From NCBI GenBank assembly GCA_965112735.1, contig OZ218952.1, forward strand, positions 3,286,001 through 3,350,000: a DNA stretch of 64,000 bases. Reading direction: 5' to 3'. Under the pieces are notes generated by a model. That model was not told where the DNA came from, made no database searches, and saw only the letters and a list, made by a program, of their open reading frames with translations. Position 1 is the first letter of the stretch. Each line of letters starts with the position of its first letter. The stretch comes from Phaeosaccion multiseriatum. Its lineage: Eukaryota > Ochrophyta, other classes. Below are positions 1 through 9,993 of the stretch, piece by piece. A program made the translations under genes and the position numbers.

Positions 1-1
1 T

Positions 2-3000
2 CAGGAGCCGGGACAGAAAGGACAGAAAGGGCTTCTCGGTGACTTGCTGGCCTCCTTACCCTCCATCGGAGGGGGAACCACCACCGCCGCGCCAGCACGA
101 GGGGACCAAGGTAGAGGAAATGGTCATACCGCAGGGGGGGCGTGGATGTCAGTAGAGGAGGAGGCCGGCCCACATAGCGATGCTAAAAGAGGATCGAGTC
201 GTCCAAAAGAGGTGGAGTCTACTGCAACTGGCGACAACGCCGAACACCGAGGGGGGGGAGGAGGAGCAGGAGCAAGTCGAGACGTGGAAGCTGCTTTCGA
301 GGTAGTCGGAAGAGTCGGAGGGGGTGAAAGGTCGCCTGCCACACAACCCGGGGCCGCCTCAGAGGGGCTAACAGATAGGCTCACAGCTGGCAAGGCTGGA
401 GCCGGAGTCCAACAGGTGGACCAACTCCAACAGCAAGAGGCTGGTCGCGAGGAGGAGGGGACACTACAGGCGGAGTATGGCGGGCCTGGCCAGGACGTTG
501 TTGTGAGCCGGGTCATGCAGATGCTGGACCAGCGTGAGCAGTCCAAGAGGAGGGGGAGTCGCGCGGGTATGGAGAGTCACGTACGTAAGGCCAGTAGTGG
601 TGTACCTCCTGTGCACGTAGTCGCACCTGGGTTGAATGCTCCCAGTGGGATCGGCAACAACAACAGCAACAACGACAACAGCAGCAGCAGCAGCAGCAGC
701 AGTGGTAGCAGCAGTGGTTGCAGCCCCAGCACCAGCAGCGCCAGGCTTGTGGACGACGCTGTGTGCGCTCCCCCTCCCCCCCCCCCTCCCGTCGTCGTCG
801 TCGAGGCGGGTCGAGGGGTACCCGAAGGTGGAAGGGTCACTTCGCCAGGCCCCTCCTCATCCTCGTGCCGAAGAAGTAGCAACAACAAGAGCAGCAATGA
901 TAGCAGTGGCCTCCAGAGCAACAGCAGCGAAGGCACGGCCCTTCCCCGGCCCAAGTCCACGCCCACGCTCCTCGCTGGCGACGACTCGGTCGACGCGCAG
1001 CACCGCTACCAACACGAGCACCACCTGCAGCAGATGGGACGGAGGGGGAGGGTCTTGGGTGGGGGGGGGCTGGGTGATGCTGTGCAGAGGCAGTTGGTGA
1101 TACAGCAGCAGCAGTGGCGCCGAGCATCCTCTCCGAAAGCGGCGGAGGCGTACATGGCGCCGTGCCGAAGCACCTTAGACTCAAACTCGGTCTCCAGGAA
1201 GCACCCTACATCTAGCGGCAGCCTGGCGTCAGCTCCCATAGCAGCGCCAGCAGGAGGGTCAGCAGCAGAGGACGAGACATCTTCTCCTCCCAGCGCTACT
1301 CCTGTGCCTGCTTCAGAAACTGGTGCGGTGGCTCCATCAGCAGCTTCAACAGCAGCGCCAACAGGAGGGTCCGCAGCAGGCCGTTCCACGCTTTCTCCCA
1401 ATGCTACTCCTACACCCACTTCAGAAGCTGGAACGGCAGCTCCATCAACAGCTTCAACAGCAGCGCCAGCAAGACGGTCGGCAGCTGGGGACGGGGTACC
1501 TTCTCCCAATGCTACTCCTGAGCCATGCTCTGAAGACGCGACGGCGGCCCCTGCCGCCTCATCCGCAGCAGTTGGTCATACAATCCGCACTGGAGGAGAA
1601 GAAGGAGAAGGAGAAGGAGAAGGAGAAGGAGGAGGGCACGAGGAGGAGCGTTTCCGAGTCAACGGGCGGGAGGACGTGAAAACGCCCTACCACCCTGCCT
1701 CCCCTATCACTGGTGCTGCTCTTCTCACCACCCGCGTTGGCGCCGCTAAAGTCGAGGCGAGCCCCGCAGATGGCAGCAGAGGGCGACAAGGGCAGCAAAG
1801 AGAGCAGAGAAGAGGAGGTGTGCCGTATGAAGAGGGCAGTGATGGTAGCGTGGATGAGACCCAATCACAGGCAACACAGCCTGAGCAAGGGCAAGCAACC
1901 CAGTCCGAGCAGCCGGAGCCAAAGTCACACCCACACTTACACCCACACTCACAGTCACATGGGCAGAGGCAGGAGCAGTCATATGGGCAAGAGCAGGGGC
2001 ATGGAGACGCAGCAGTAGGAGGAGGGCAGAATGGCACTGGCGATGATGACGTCGCTGCCGAGCAAGAGCAGTCATACGGGCAGGGGCAAGCACAGTCATC
2101 AGCCAAGCCCGGGCAAGACGCCGAGTCATTCATGCGAGAGCATGAGGCAGCCGAGCTAGAGTTAGTCAAGCAACATGAGGCGGCCCAGCCTGAGGTCTAT
2201 GCTGAGGCTCAGGCAGACAAGCAGGAGAGTGAGGCAGCCGAGCAGGGGCCGGAGGGTGCGATAGTCAGGGATGAGACAGCCAATGAGGCAGCGAAGGAGG
2301 CAGCCACACCCAAGCCCGGGGGGGGACGAGGGGAGGACGAGTGCCCCTCTCCTCTGGGGAAAGGCCCTTCGAAGGGAGGAGAAGAGCGGGCCCGGGGGGG
2401 CGGCGGGTCGTCCCAAGGGGGCGGGCGGCGACGCAAGTCCCTCATGGAAATGTTCCGCGGGGCTGGCAGCGGCGGTGTGGAGGTGGATGACAGCCCCCGT
2501 CAACGGAGGGCCTCTCTCTCCTTGCCCTCCCAACCCCCCTCACTCTCGGCCATTCCATTGGCCGTTCCGTCGATCATTCCGTCATTCGTTCCGTCGGTGG
2601 CTCCGAGAGGAGAGAGGAAAGCATCTTTTCCTTCGGCAGTATCGACGGAGGGGCAAGGATCAGGGGCCGACCTTCCCTCCCCTCCTCCGCCGTCCTTGCT
2701 GTCTCCTCTGTCGTTCCTTAAGAGGAGGAACAAGGTGGCGGTGGATAACCAGCCCCGCCATCGGAGAAGGTCCCAGGGGGGATCCCCTCCCCCGTCGCCC
2801 TGGGCTTCAGCGGCAGCGTCTCGCGCAATTGCTCCTCCCGTCGAAGCATCAGAGGATGTCGCAGCAGCCACTGGTGATACAGCACCAGGAGCACCAGGCG
2901 CACCAGCAGCACCAGGAGCAGCGGCACCGGCAACAGCAGCAGGGAGAGAAGAAAAGGAGGGAGCAGCAGGAGGAGAAGTATCAATCTCTTCGGGTCAGAC

Positions 3001-6000
3001 AGAAGCTGCGACAGTGGTGATCTCACCAGCTGCCCACGTGAGAAGTAAAGTGCCCTCAGTCTTACAGCCAGCAACAGCAGCATCGTCGGTAGAGACTATA
3101 TCACGCGCAGTCGCGCCACCGGAGGCAGCAGCAAGAGAAGAAGCAGCAGCAGCAGCAGCAGCAGCAGCAGGGAAAGTGGCGCCCCTGACCGCTGCAGCAG
3201 ATGGTGGTACGGCAGTAGTGGGTGATACAGCAGCAGGAGGAGAAGGGGCAGTTGGTGATACAGCAGCAGTGGGAGAAGGGGAAGTTGGTGATACAGCAGC
3301 AGTGGGAGAAGGGGAAGTTGATGATACAGCAGCAGCGGGAGAAGGGAAAGGGGGTGAGACAGCAGCAGTGGGAGAAGGAGAAGTTGGTGATACAGCAGCA
3401 GTGGGAGAAGGGAAAGGGGGTGATACACAAGCAGTGGGAGAAGGGAAAGTTGGTGATACAGCAGCAGTGGGAGAAGGGGAAGTTGATGATACAGCAGCAG
3501 CGGGAGAAGGGAAAGGGGGTGAGACAGCAGCAGTGGGAGGAGAAGTTGGTGATACAGCAGCAGTGGGAGAAGGGGAAGTTGGTGATACACAAGCAGTGGG
3601 AGAAGGAGCAGGTTGTGATACAGCAGCAGTGGCAAGAGCGGGAGTTGGTGATACAGCAGCAGTGGGAGAAGGGGAAGTTGGTGATACAGCAGCAGTGCGA
3701 GAAGGAGCAGTTGGTGAAACAGCAGCAGTGAGAGGAGGAGCAGTTTGTGATGCAGTAGCAGTGGGAAGAGCGGGAGTTGGTGATACAGCAGCAGTGGGAG
3801 AAGGAGGGAGTGTCAGAGCTGCAGCGGCAAGCACGACTGGTGGGGAAAACGACAACCCAGGAGCAGCGGCAGCAGGGGCAGTTGGGGATAAACCAGCAGT
3901 CATTTGTGATACAGAAGCAGCAGGTCATGGAGGAGAAGAAAGAGGCCGCCCGTCGTCGTCGGATGTGGTTGGGGAAGAGGCATCCCCTCCGCCTGACAGT
4001 GCGAAGCAAAGCGAGCAGAACGGTGATCCAACTGGGCCCACGAGTGACCCAACTACGACCATGAGTGACCCAACCACGACCATGAGTGACCCAACCACGA
4101 CCACAAGTGACCCAGCCACGACCACGAGCAAAGCGTTCGACGGTAAGAGTACCACGTACGTCCCCGTCGGCTTGGAATCTGCATCAGAAGGAGGAGGAAG
4201 AGGAGGAGGAGGACCAGGAGGAGCCATGCCCGGCGACAACGACTCGGAAACCTCGACCCCAACCCAGCCACAGCAGTTGGTAATGCAGACCCACCCGCTG
4301 CCGCCATCTGACTACGTGTGCTCACTTATCGACGCAACGATTCGTCTCGGGGAGGAGGAGCACAGGCACGGACACCCAGCTACGACCACCACTAGGAGAA
4401 GTAGCACCACCGGTAGAAGAAGAAGCAGCAGGAGCGGGAGCGGGACGGAGGAGGTAGGCAGACTCGCCACTTCGAAGGGCGATGGTCTAGAGATGGTAGG
4501 GGCCGCTATCGAGGCAGAGGACGTAGAGGATGTTGAGGCAGAGGCAGAGACAGAGATGGAGGCCGAGGAGGCCGAGGAAGTGTACGCGATGAGAGTGAAG
4601 GCGCAAATCATGGTGATGCAGCAGGCAAGGCGCTGCTCCTCCTCGGGAGGGACAGGGGGACAGGGACAGATAGAGGTGTATGGGGAGAGAGAGAGTCAAG
4701 CGGCACGTGCGACGAATGAGAAGAGAGAGCGGCAGCCGCAGCAAGGGGCGGGGCAGAAGGGTAGGGGGAGCGGAGCACCCCACACAAACCCCACGACGGA
4801 CCCTACTCACTCCCTCAAGGGCAGCACTCAGTCTCACTCGACTCACTCACCTCTGACCTTCGGGAAGCTCTCTCCGGCGCTTCTGCGGAGGCTACTATCA
4901 TCGGCTGCGTCTGACGCGGAGGAGTTCGCCAGTGGGCGGCCACTCAAGTCACTGAAGGACGAGACGGACGGAAGGGCACAGGGACAGCAAGCTCAATCGG
5001 AGGCTGCTTCTACCAACGCCACTCGGAAACCCTCCTTCTCCTCCTCCTCATCCTCGTCCAACACGGCCGAGAAGCAGGATGGAGATACACTCTCCGTGGG
5101 AGGGAGCCATAGCAACAGCATCAGCAGTAGTAGCAGCAGCAGCTCCGCCGTAGCAGCCCTCCTCGCCCCGATGGTGAGCGAGTCTGAGAAGGATGGTGCT
5201 GTTGCTGGTGTTGGTAACAGCGTTGATGCCAAAACTGATAGTGCGGCTGGTAGTGCGGTTGGTGCCCTGCCGGCGAGAGAGAAGGCGGGGGCTCGTCAAG
5301 AGGAGAAGCAAGCCCTGCAAGGCGGCCAGCAAGCTCAGCAAGGAGAACAACAAGTGGAAGAAGAGGCCCAGCGCAACAAGCCCGACTCGGAATCCCTCTC
5401 GGCAATTATGTCAGTGAAGGAGGAGGAGCGCCTGGAGGAGGTGCGGAGGACACTGCGGGGGCTTGAGGACCCCCCGGGAGAGGATGAGTTGGAGGCCGAG
5501 GTGGCACTTGTCCGGCGGCAGCTCAGGACGGTTACGAGCAGTGTCACGGCCATGGTCATGGCTACTGTACCACCACTGGCTGCCATTGGAGGTGCTGCGG
5601 CTGCTGTACCGCCAACTGCTGCTGATGGAGGCGGTGCCGTTGACAAGGAGACCAGCGACGGAGGCACTGGCGGAGAGCTCCAAGTACAAGGGCAAGGCCA
5701 ACCACAGCAGATACAGCAGCAGCAGCAGCAGCAGTCATCGCTGGTATTGGACTCCGTGTCCGAGTGCCAGGATGGGGATTCGAATCACCTCAGCGGCTGT
5801 ACCACCCATGACGACCGCGCTGGCCAGTGTGCCCCACTCTCGGCGCTGAGGGCGGTGAGCCGGCTGCTGCTACTCGAAAAGCCGAGGGACCCAAGAGGGG
5901 AGCCCCCAGGGGGGGCAGAGGCAACAAACGAGCCCCTAGTGGACGAGCTGAGGCTCTTGTCCCGACCCCAGGTAGGGCGTCTCCTCCTCCAAGGGGCAGC

Positions 6001-8872
6001 AGCGGCGGCGGAGGCGGCTGTCGCTCCTCGACTCGGCCCGGACGCTTCAGTAGAGGAGGGGAAGGAAACGAAGGACGAGAGGAAGGACGAGAAGGAGAAG
6101 GAGGAGGAAGAAGCGGCGCTGACGGTTGCTGTGAGGAAGACCCGAGGGGGCGGTGGGGCGGCTGCGGCAGGGGCGAGGATGGCCGCGGACGGGGCTCGCG
6201 CTCTTCTAACACCCAAGGAGCGCGAGCCGTGGCCGACGGCGGAGGAGGTGGAGACAGAGGTGCGCGTGCTGCAACGCCTCGTGGAAGGTCTCTGCTCCGA
6301 CGGTGGCAGCGGCGGCGGCGGCGGAGGAGGAGGAGGACGAGGAGGAGAGACCGCTTCGGTCTCTGACGATCCGAATGAGACTCAGAAAGACAAGGAGAAG
6401 GAGACCTCCGACAAAGATTTCCGTCCTGGTGCTCTGTGCGGCGCTGTGGGGAGACTCCTTGTATCCGCGGGAGGGGGCACGCCGGGGCAGCAGCAGGATG
6501 CATTCCCCTCCGGGGGAGAGAAAGAGGACTCTCCTTCGTCCCGAGGAGCCGGTGTTGCGCTCCTGGCCCGGGCTCTCTCTGCCTTGATCGATGAGGCGGA
6601 GGCCGCTCTGCTGCTCTTCGACATGGACAAGAAGCGCATACTGGCCATGCCTGATTCGACAGTTTCGGCAGTTTCGAGCGTTTCGAGGAGCGACACTTCT
6701 GGACAGAGGCAGGGGGGGGAGCTAGAGGAGCGGCAGCAGGGTCCTCAGGGAGCAGTGGCGGCCCTGAGGGCGCAGGCGCTAACGGCCCAGAGGAGGCATC
6801 AGGAGCTCGCGCTGCAGGAGGTGCTGTTACAGGAGGGGCGCTTGTCACAGCAGCAGCAGTTGGTGATACAGCAGGGGCAGCGGAGCAGGGGTAGGAACGA
6901 GAACGGGCAGGCCCTGGAGGGGCCTATTTTGCCTTTGACTACTGATGCGCATGAGCCGCCGCTGCTTCGGTATGACCAACTGGTGCAGGACGACATACGG
7001 ACGCTGTTCGAGAGCATCTCATCCTCCGTCAGCGCGGCGATGGAAGCCAATGTCAATGCACGACGCCTCCTCGTCCCTGCGATAACATCACTCCACCGTC
7101 CTCCTCTTTGTCTTGCGACTCCAGCCTTGGCTGTGACCGAGGTTGTCGCCTCATCAGAGCGGATACAGGATGAAGAGAGTATCGGTCAAGTAGCAGCGAC
7201 GTCACAAGCCGTATCCACCCCGACCAGCGTCACCGCGACTGCAAATACATCCACAGAGGCTGGAAAGGAAGAGGACAAGGTAGAGCACAAAAGACCACCG
7301 GCGATCCGTATTGACCAACGGGCGGCAGCAGGAGGTAGCAGCGGCGGTGGCAGGAGCGGCAGCGGTGAGCCCTCCATCGCATCGCCTTTGGCCAGGGACA
7401 GACAAGTGAAGTTCGAGAGCGAGCTGGAGGAGCTGCTGGAGGAGGAGAGGGTGAGGCAGAGGGAGAAGAGGGGCATCGACAGCACCACCGCCACCCCGGA
7501 GGATGAAGCCGCCATCGAGAGGTCGCTCAGCGCCATCCGCACCCGCTACCGCAGAGGCGAGGAGGCGCGCGAGAAGCAGCTGGCCAGGGAGAAGGAGCGC
7601 ATCCTGCTACTTGACCCGTCCATCAGCGACGAGGGGCTGCAGCAGCAGCTTGAGGCACTGAGTCTGAGGCTGCGCATCTCCCCGGGCAAGGGAGGAGGGG
7701 GGAGGAGGTCATCGCTCTCGCTGTCTCCCGATGGACGCCTCAAGGTACAGGAGGGAGTGGCCGCGGGCAGGCGGCGCCGCTTCTCGGTGTCGGTCTCTCC
7801 CACCGCGGCTGCGGCAGCTGCGGCGGCTGCTAATGCTACTGCGGGAGCGACGGACACCAGCAGGGCTGGTCGGCACTTCTTTGGAGCTTCACAGGAGCAG
7901 CAGAGTCTAGCCGCGGTGGGAGGGGGTGGGCAACGGGTGAGCGAATCTGCTCTGACAGTGGAGGAAGCAGGGGCACCAGCGCGGATGCAATTACAGGCGA
8001 GGCGTGAGGCAGAAAGGGAAGAAGTGGCAGGAGAAGCAGCAGCAGGGCATGAAGAAGAGAAAGGAGCCGCTGACGTCGCGATGGTTTCAAAGGCATTGAT
8101 CGGGGCCAGCAGGGGAGGGGAGTTGAGCGGTACACTTGCATCTACGGAGGCAACGGAAAGGCGAGGAGAGGAGCATGAGTCAGCATCGCCAGAGGCAGCG
8201 GAAAGGCCTGGAGAGCGGAAGGCAGAGGCGTTGCGACCCCCGACGATCATCGTTGATCAACGGGCGACAGCAGGAGGTGGCAGCGGCGGTGGCAGGAGCG
8301 GCAGCGGTGAGCCCTCCATCGCATCGCCTTTGGCCAAGGACAGACAAGTGAAGTTCGAGAGCGAGCTGGAGGAGCTGCTGGAGGAGGAGAGGGTGAGGCA
8401 GAGGGAGAAGAGGGGCATCGACAGCACCACCGCCACCCCGGAGGATGAAGCCGCCATCGAGAGGTCGCTCAGCGCCATCCGCACCCGCTACCGCAGAGGC
8501 GAGGAGGCGCGCGAGAAGCAGCTGGCCAGGGAGAAGGAGCGCATCCTGCTACTTGACCCGTCCATCAGCGACGAGGGGCTGCAGCAGCAGCTTGAGGCAC
8601 TGAGTCTGAGGCTGCGCATCTCCCCGGGCAAGGGAGGAGGGGGGAGGAGGTCATCGCTCTCGCTGTCTCCCGATGGACGCCTCAAGGTACAGGAGGGAGT
8701 GGCCGCGGGCAGGCGGCGCCGCTTCTCGGTGTCGGTCTCTCCCACCGCGGCTGCGGCAGCTGCGGCGGCTGCTTCTGCTACTGCTACTTCTCCTACTAGT
8801 GGTACAGCAGCTCCTGCTACAGCTTCCGGCGGCGCTGGTCGGCACTTCTTTGGATCTCCAGACGGAGGTTAA
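2..8872 (+). CDS. Giant low-complexity protein, 5'-partial exon
   Basis: A single reading frame is open from the window edge to a TAA at 8870-8872, about 2,950 codons with no intron. The first in-frame ATG is at 146, but the frame is already open at position 2, so this may be the last exon of a longer gene. The product is rich in Ala, Gly, Ser, Glu and Gln. It holds three 36-37-residue Ala/Pro/Ser repeats, about 18 copies of an 11-residue Val-Gly-Asp-Thr repeat, Gln/Glu-rich stretches with coiled-coil character in the second half, and two almost identical C-terminal modules of charged helix followed by RRSS and RRRFS motifs, ending GRHFFG. No enzymatic domain, signal peptide or membrane segment was recognised. 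The in-frame length of every internal duplication argues that it is truly coding. RRSS/RRRFS resemble basophilic kinase sites (inference). Function unknown. Confidence 0.7.
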   Translation, partial: QEPGQKGQKGLLGDLLASLPSIGGGTTTAAPARGDQGRGNGHTAGGAWMSVEEEAGPHSDAKRGSSRPKEVESTATGDNAEHRGGGGGAGASRDVEAAFEVVGRVGGGERSPATQPGAASEGLTDRLTAGKAGAGVQQVDQLQQQEAGREEEGTLQAEYGGPGQDVVVSRVMQMLDQREQSKRRGSRAGMESHVRKASSGVPPVHVVAPGLNAPSGIGNNNSNNDNSSSSSSSSGSSSGCSPSTSSARLVDDAVCAPPPPPPPVVVVEAGRGVPEGGRVTSPGPSSSSCRRSSNNKSSNDSSGLQSNSSEGTALPRPKSTPTLLAGDDSVDAQHRYQHEHHLQQMGRRGRVLGGGGLGDAVQRQLVIQQQQWRRASSPKAAEAYMAPCRSTLDSNSVSRKHPTSSGSLASAPIAAPAGGSAAEDETSSPPSATPVPASETGAVAPSAASTAAPTGGSAAGRSTLSPNATPTPTSEAGTAAPSTASTAAPARRSAAGDGVPSPNATPEPCSEDATAAPAASSAAVGHTIRTGGEEGEGEGEGEGGGHEEERFRVNGREDVKTPYHPASPITGAALLTTRVGAAKVEASPADGSRGRQGQQREQRRGGVPYEEGSDGSVDETQSQATQPEQGQATQSEQPEPKSHPHLHPHSQSHGQRQEQSYGQEQGHGDAAVGGGQNGTGDDDVAAEQEQSYGQGQAQSSAKPGQDAESFMREHEAAELELVKQHEAAQPEVYAEAQADKQESEAAEQGPEGAIVRDETANEAAKEAATPKPGGGRGEDECPSPLGKGPSKGGEERARGGGGSSQGGGRRRKSLMEMFRGAGSGGVEVDDSPRQRRASLSLPSQPPSLSAIPLAVPSIIPSFVPSVAPRGERKASFPSAVSTEGQGSGADLPSPPPPSLLSPLSFLKRRNKVAVDNQPRHRRRSQGGSPPPSPWASAAASRAIAPPVEASEDVAAATGDTAPGAPGAPAAPGAAAPATAAGREEKEGAAGGEVSISSGQTEAATVVISPAAHVRSKVPSVLQPATAASSVETISRAVAPPEAAAREEAAAAAAAAAGKVAPLTAAADGGTAVVGDTAAGGEGAVGDTAAVGEGEVGDTAAVGEGEVDDTAAAGEGKGGETAAVGEGEVGDTAAVGEGKGGDTQAVGEGKVGDTAAVGEGEVDDTAAAGEGKGGETAAVGGEVGDTAAVGEGEVGDTQAVGEGAGCDTAAVARAGVGDTAAVGEGEVGDTAAVREGAVGETAAVRGGAVCDAVAVGRAGVGDTAAVGEGGSVRAAAASTTGGENDNPGAAAAGAVGDKPAVICDTEAAGHGGEERGRPSSSDVVGEEASPPPDSAKQSEQNGDPTGPTSDPTTTMSDPTTTMSDPTTTTSDPATTTSKAFDGKSTTYVPVGLESASEGGGRGGGGPGGAMPGDNDSETSTPTQPQQLVMQTHPLPPSDYVCSLIDATIRLGEEEHRHGHPATTTTRRSSTTGRRRSSRSGSGTEEVGRLATSKGDGLEMVGAAIEAEDVEDVEAEAETEMEAEEAEEVYAMRVKAQIMVMQQARRCSSSGGTGGQGQIEVYGERESQAARATNEKRERQPQQGAGQKGRGSGAPHTNPTTDPTHSLKGSTQSHSTHSPLTFGKLSPALLRRLLSSAASDAEEFASGRPLKSLKDETDGRAQGQQAQSEAASTNATRKPSFSSSSSSSNTAEKQDGDTLSVGGSHSNSISSSSSSSSAVAALLAPMVSESEKDGAVAGVGNSVDAKTDSAAGSAVGALPAREKAGARQEEKQALQGGQQAQQGEQQVEEEAQRNKPDSESLSAIMSVKEEERLEEVRRTLRGLEDPPGEDELEAEVALVRRQLRTVTSSVTAMVMATVPPLAAIGGAAAAVPPTAADGGGAVDKETSDGGTGGELQVQGQGQPQQIQQQQQQQSSLVLDSVSECQDGDSNHLSGCTTHDDRAGQCAPLSALRAVSRLLLLEKPRDPRGEPPGGAEATNEPLVDELRLLSRPQVGRLLLQGAAAAAEAAVAPRLGPDASVEEGKETKDERKDEKEKEEEEAALTVAVRKTRGGGGAAAAGARMAADGARALLTPKEREPWPTAEEVETEVRVLQRLVEGLCSDGGSGGGGGGGGGRGGETASVSDDPNETQKDKEKETSDKDFRPGALCGAVGRLLVSAGGGTPGQQQDAFPSGGEKEDSPSSRGAGVALLARALSALIDEAEAALLLFDMDKKRILAMPDSTVSAVSSVSRSDTSGQRQGGELEERQQGPQGAVAALRAQALTAQRRHQELALQEVLLQEGRLSQQQQLVIQQGQRSRGRNENGQALEGPILPLTTDAHEPPLLRYDQLVQDDIRTLFESISSSVSAAMEANVNARRLLVPAITSLHRPPLCLATPALAVTEVVASSERIQDEESIGQVAATSQAVSTPTSVTATANTSTEAGKEEDKVEHKRPPAIRIDQRAAAGGSSGGGRSGSGEPSIASPLARDRQVKFESELEELLEEERVRQREKRGIDSTTATPEDEAAIERSLSAIRTRYRRGEEAREKQLAREKERILLLDPSISDEGLQQQLEALSLRLRISPGKGGGGRRSSLSLSPDGRLKVQEGVAAGRRRRFSVSVSPTAAAAAAAAANATAGATDTSRAGRHFFGASQEQQSLAAVGGGGQRVSESALTVEEAGAPARMQLQARREAEREEVAGEAAAGHEEEKGAADVAMVSKALIGASRGGELSGTLASTEATERRGEEHESASPEAAERPGERKAEALRPPTIIVDQRATAGGGSGGGRSGSGEPSIASPLAKDRQVKFESELEELLEEERVRQREKRGIDSTTATPEDEAAIERSLSAIRTRYRRGEEAREKQLAREKERILLLDPSISDEGLQQQLEALSLRLRISPGKGGGGRRSSLSLSPDGRLKVQEGVAAGRRRRFSVSVSPTAAAAAAAAASATATSPTSGTAAPATASGGAGRHFFGSPDGG
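1241..1567 (+). repeat. Three tandem 108-111-bp in-frame repeats
   Basis: Units begin with GCAGCGCC at 1241, 1352 and 1460, giving spacings of 111 and 108 bp. Each encodes an Ala/Pro/Ser/Thr segment of 36-37 residues inside the large plus-strand protein. Spacing stays a multiple of three. Confidence 0.8.
3213..3815 (+). repeat. 33-bp coding minisatellite, about 18 copies
   Basis: The unit is GTTGGTGATACAGCAGCAG followed by a GGGAGAAGG-type segment, 33 bp long, read as an 11-residue motif (V-G-D-T-A-A-V-G-E-G-E). Copies differ by point changes (GATGATACA, GGTGAGACA, GATACACAA) and one copy is a codon shorter. The unit contains the core of the 15-mer that is dispersed elsewhere in the window, so the array looks like a local amplification of that element. 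Confidence 0.9.
7291..8855 (+). repeat. Tandem in-frame duplication, 942-bp spacing
   Basis: Sequence around 7291-7890 recurs around 8250-8855. The landmark CAGACAAGTGAAGTTC is at 7399 and again at 8341, a shift of 942 bp (314 codons). The central 430 bp or so look identical by eye; differences cluster at both ends, and the block after the polyalanine run differs before both copies end in GRHFFG. This points to a recent duplication or ongoing gene conversion. Confidence 0.92.
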
Positions 8873-9993
8873 GCTGGCGCTGTTGCAGGGAATAGAGCAG
8901 AGAGAGGCGAGCACCTCCAATGACCACGGAAAGAAAGCCTGAGCCCCTGGCCCACGGAAGCAATCTCGTCAACTTCCTTCCACTTTGCCTTTCACCTTGG
9001 CTCCGTAGCTGATGGTGAGATGGAGGGAGGGAGAGGGAGGAGGAGTAAGGTTGGGGCAAACCATTTATTCATAGTACTATAGTATCATGAATAGAAGAGG
9101 GGGCGGGACTGGTCCTTCAAGTAGGCGCCAGGCCGTGCCTCTCCTCTTGTCTGGTCCCGAGACACAGGCAACATGGAAGTACATACACCACACACGATAG
9201 GAGAGTAAGGCGTTTGCTGGGGCTCCCGTGGCATTCTCGTGAAGCGCAATATATCACGATATATAAAACATTATGACCCAAGACAAGTATCGCGTTGGCG
9301 CGCATTCAGCCATATGTCTGTCGCTGCTTGCCTCGCTCAGCCAGAACAGCCATGTCTGCCGCTTGCTCCGCTCAGCCACAGACTCGCTGACCTGTATACC
9401 ACCTCCTCGACTCGCTCCGCCCCCGCCGCCTCGCTCTTCCCGACTCCTTGCAGCAGGTGAAACAGCTTCTCCTCTTCCCCTCTTCCCCAGGTGAGACAGC
9501 TTTCTCCTCTCCCCCTCTTCCCCTCTTGCGTGCGAAGCGACACAAGCTTGCACGCCCCCCCTTCCTCCGCCGCGTCCCACTTGGCACGGCCTGACGACAG
9601 GCGAGCGACAGGCAGGCGAGTCTCCTTGGCGGGTATCGCTCCCTTGTTCGTCAAGGCGGCCCTGGCACGCTGCTGGCTCCTACTACGCTACGCTACCAAG
9701 ACGAATGGCCTGACCTTGGTTCTCGGACTCTTAACATAGAACGCCTGCAAGCGAATGGGGACAGAGCCTCTCGGGCGGCAGAGGCATTACCGCGGAGGCC
9801 TCCGGAAAATCTGACGCCTTCATTTTGTTCCCCAGGGGGGCACCCCCCAAGCACAAGGCCTAAGCGCTGAGCTTGGAAGTCCCTCCTACACCTGGCGAAG
9901 CAAAGCCACAGTGCAGGCACACCTGCCGCAGTACCTGAAACGCCGGGACACTTTGACCCTGCCGCAGAGCTCTTGCATCACCTTCACGCCCAC
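8873..9993. other. Intergenic region between convergent genes
   Basis: Both flanking genes end here, so the stretch should hold their 3' UTRs. No convincing exon or RNA gene was seen. There is a short direct repeat around 9456-9530 (CAGGTGAAACAGCTT... then CAGGTGAGACAGCTT, each followed by CTCTTCCCC runs) and an AT-rich patch near 9060-9090. A TTTATT at about 9064 reads AATAAA on the minus strand but lies over 900 bp beyond the PPR stop. Confidence 0.6.

Noticed and set aside
3213-3815. CRISPR-like regular repeats
   Set aside because: Units are contiguous with no unique spacers, lie in a eukaryotic coding exon, and there are no cas genes.
2995-4009. Minus-strand repeat proteins over the 33-bp array (Cys-Ile-Thr-Asn and Leu-Leu-Tyr-His patterns)
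   Set aside because: Antisense shadows of a 33-bp coding repeat; no start, splice or domain support.
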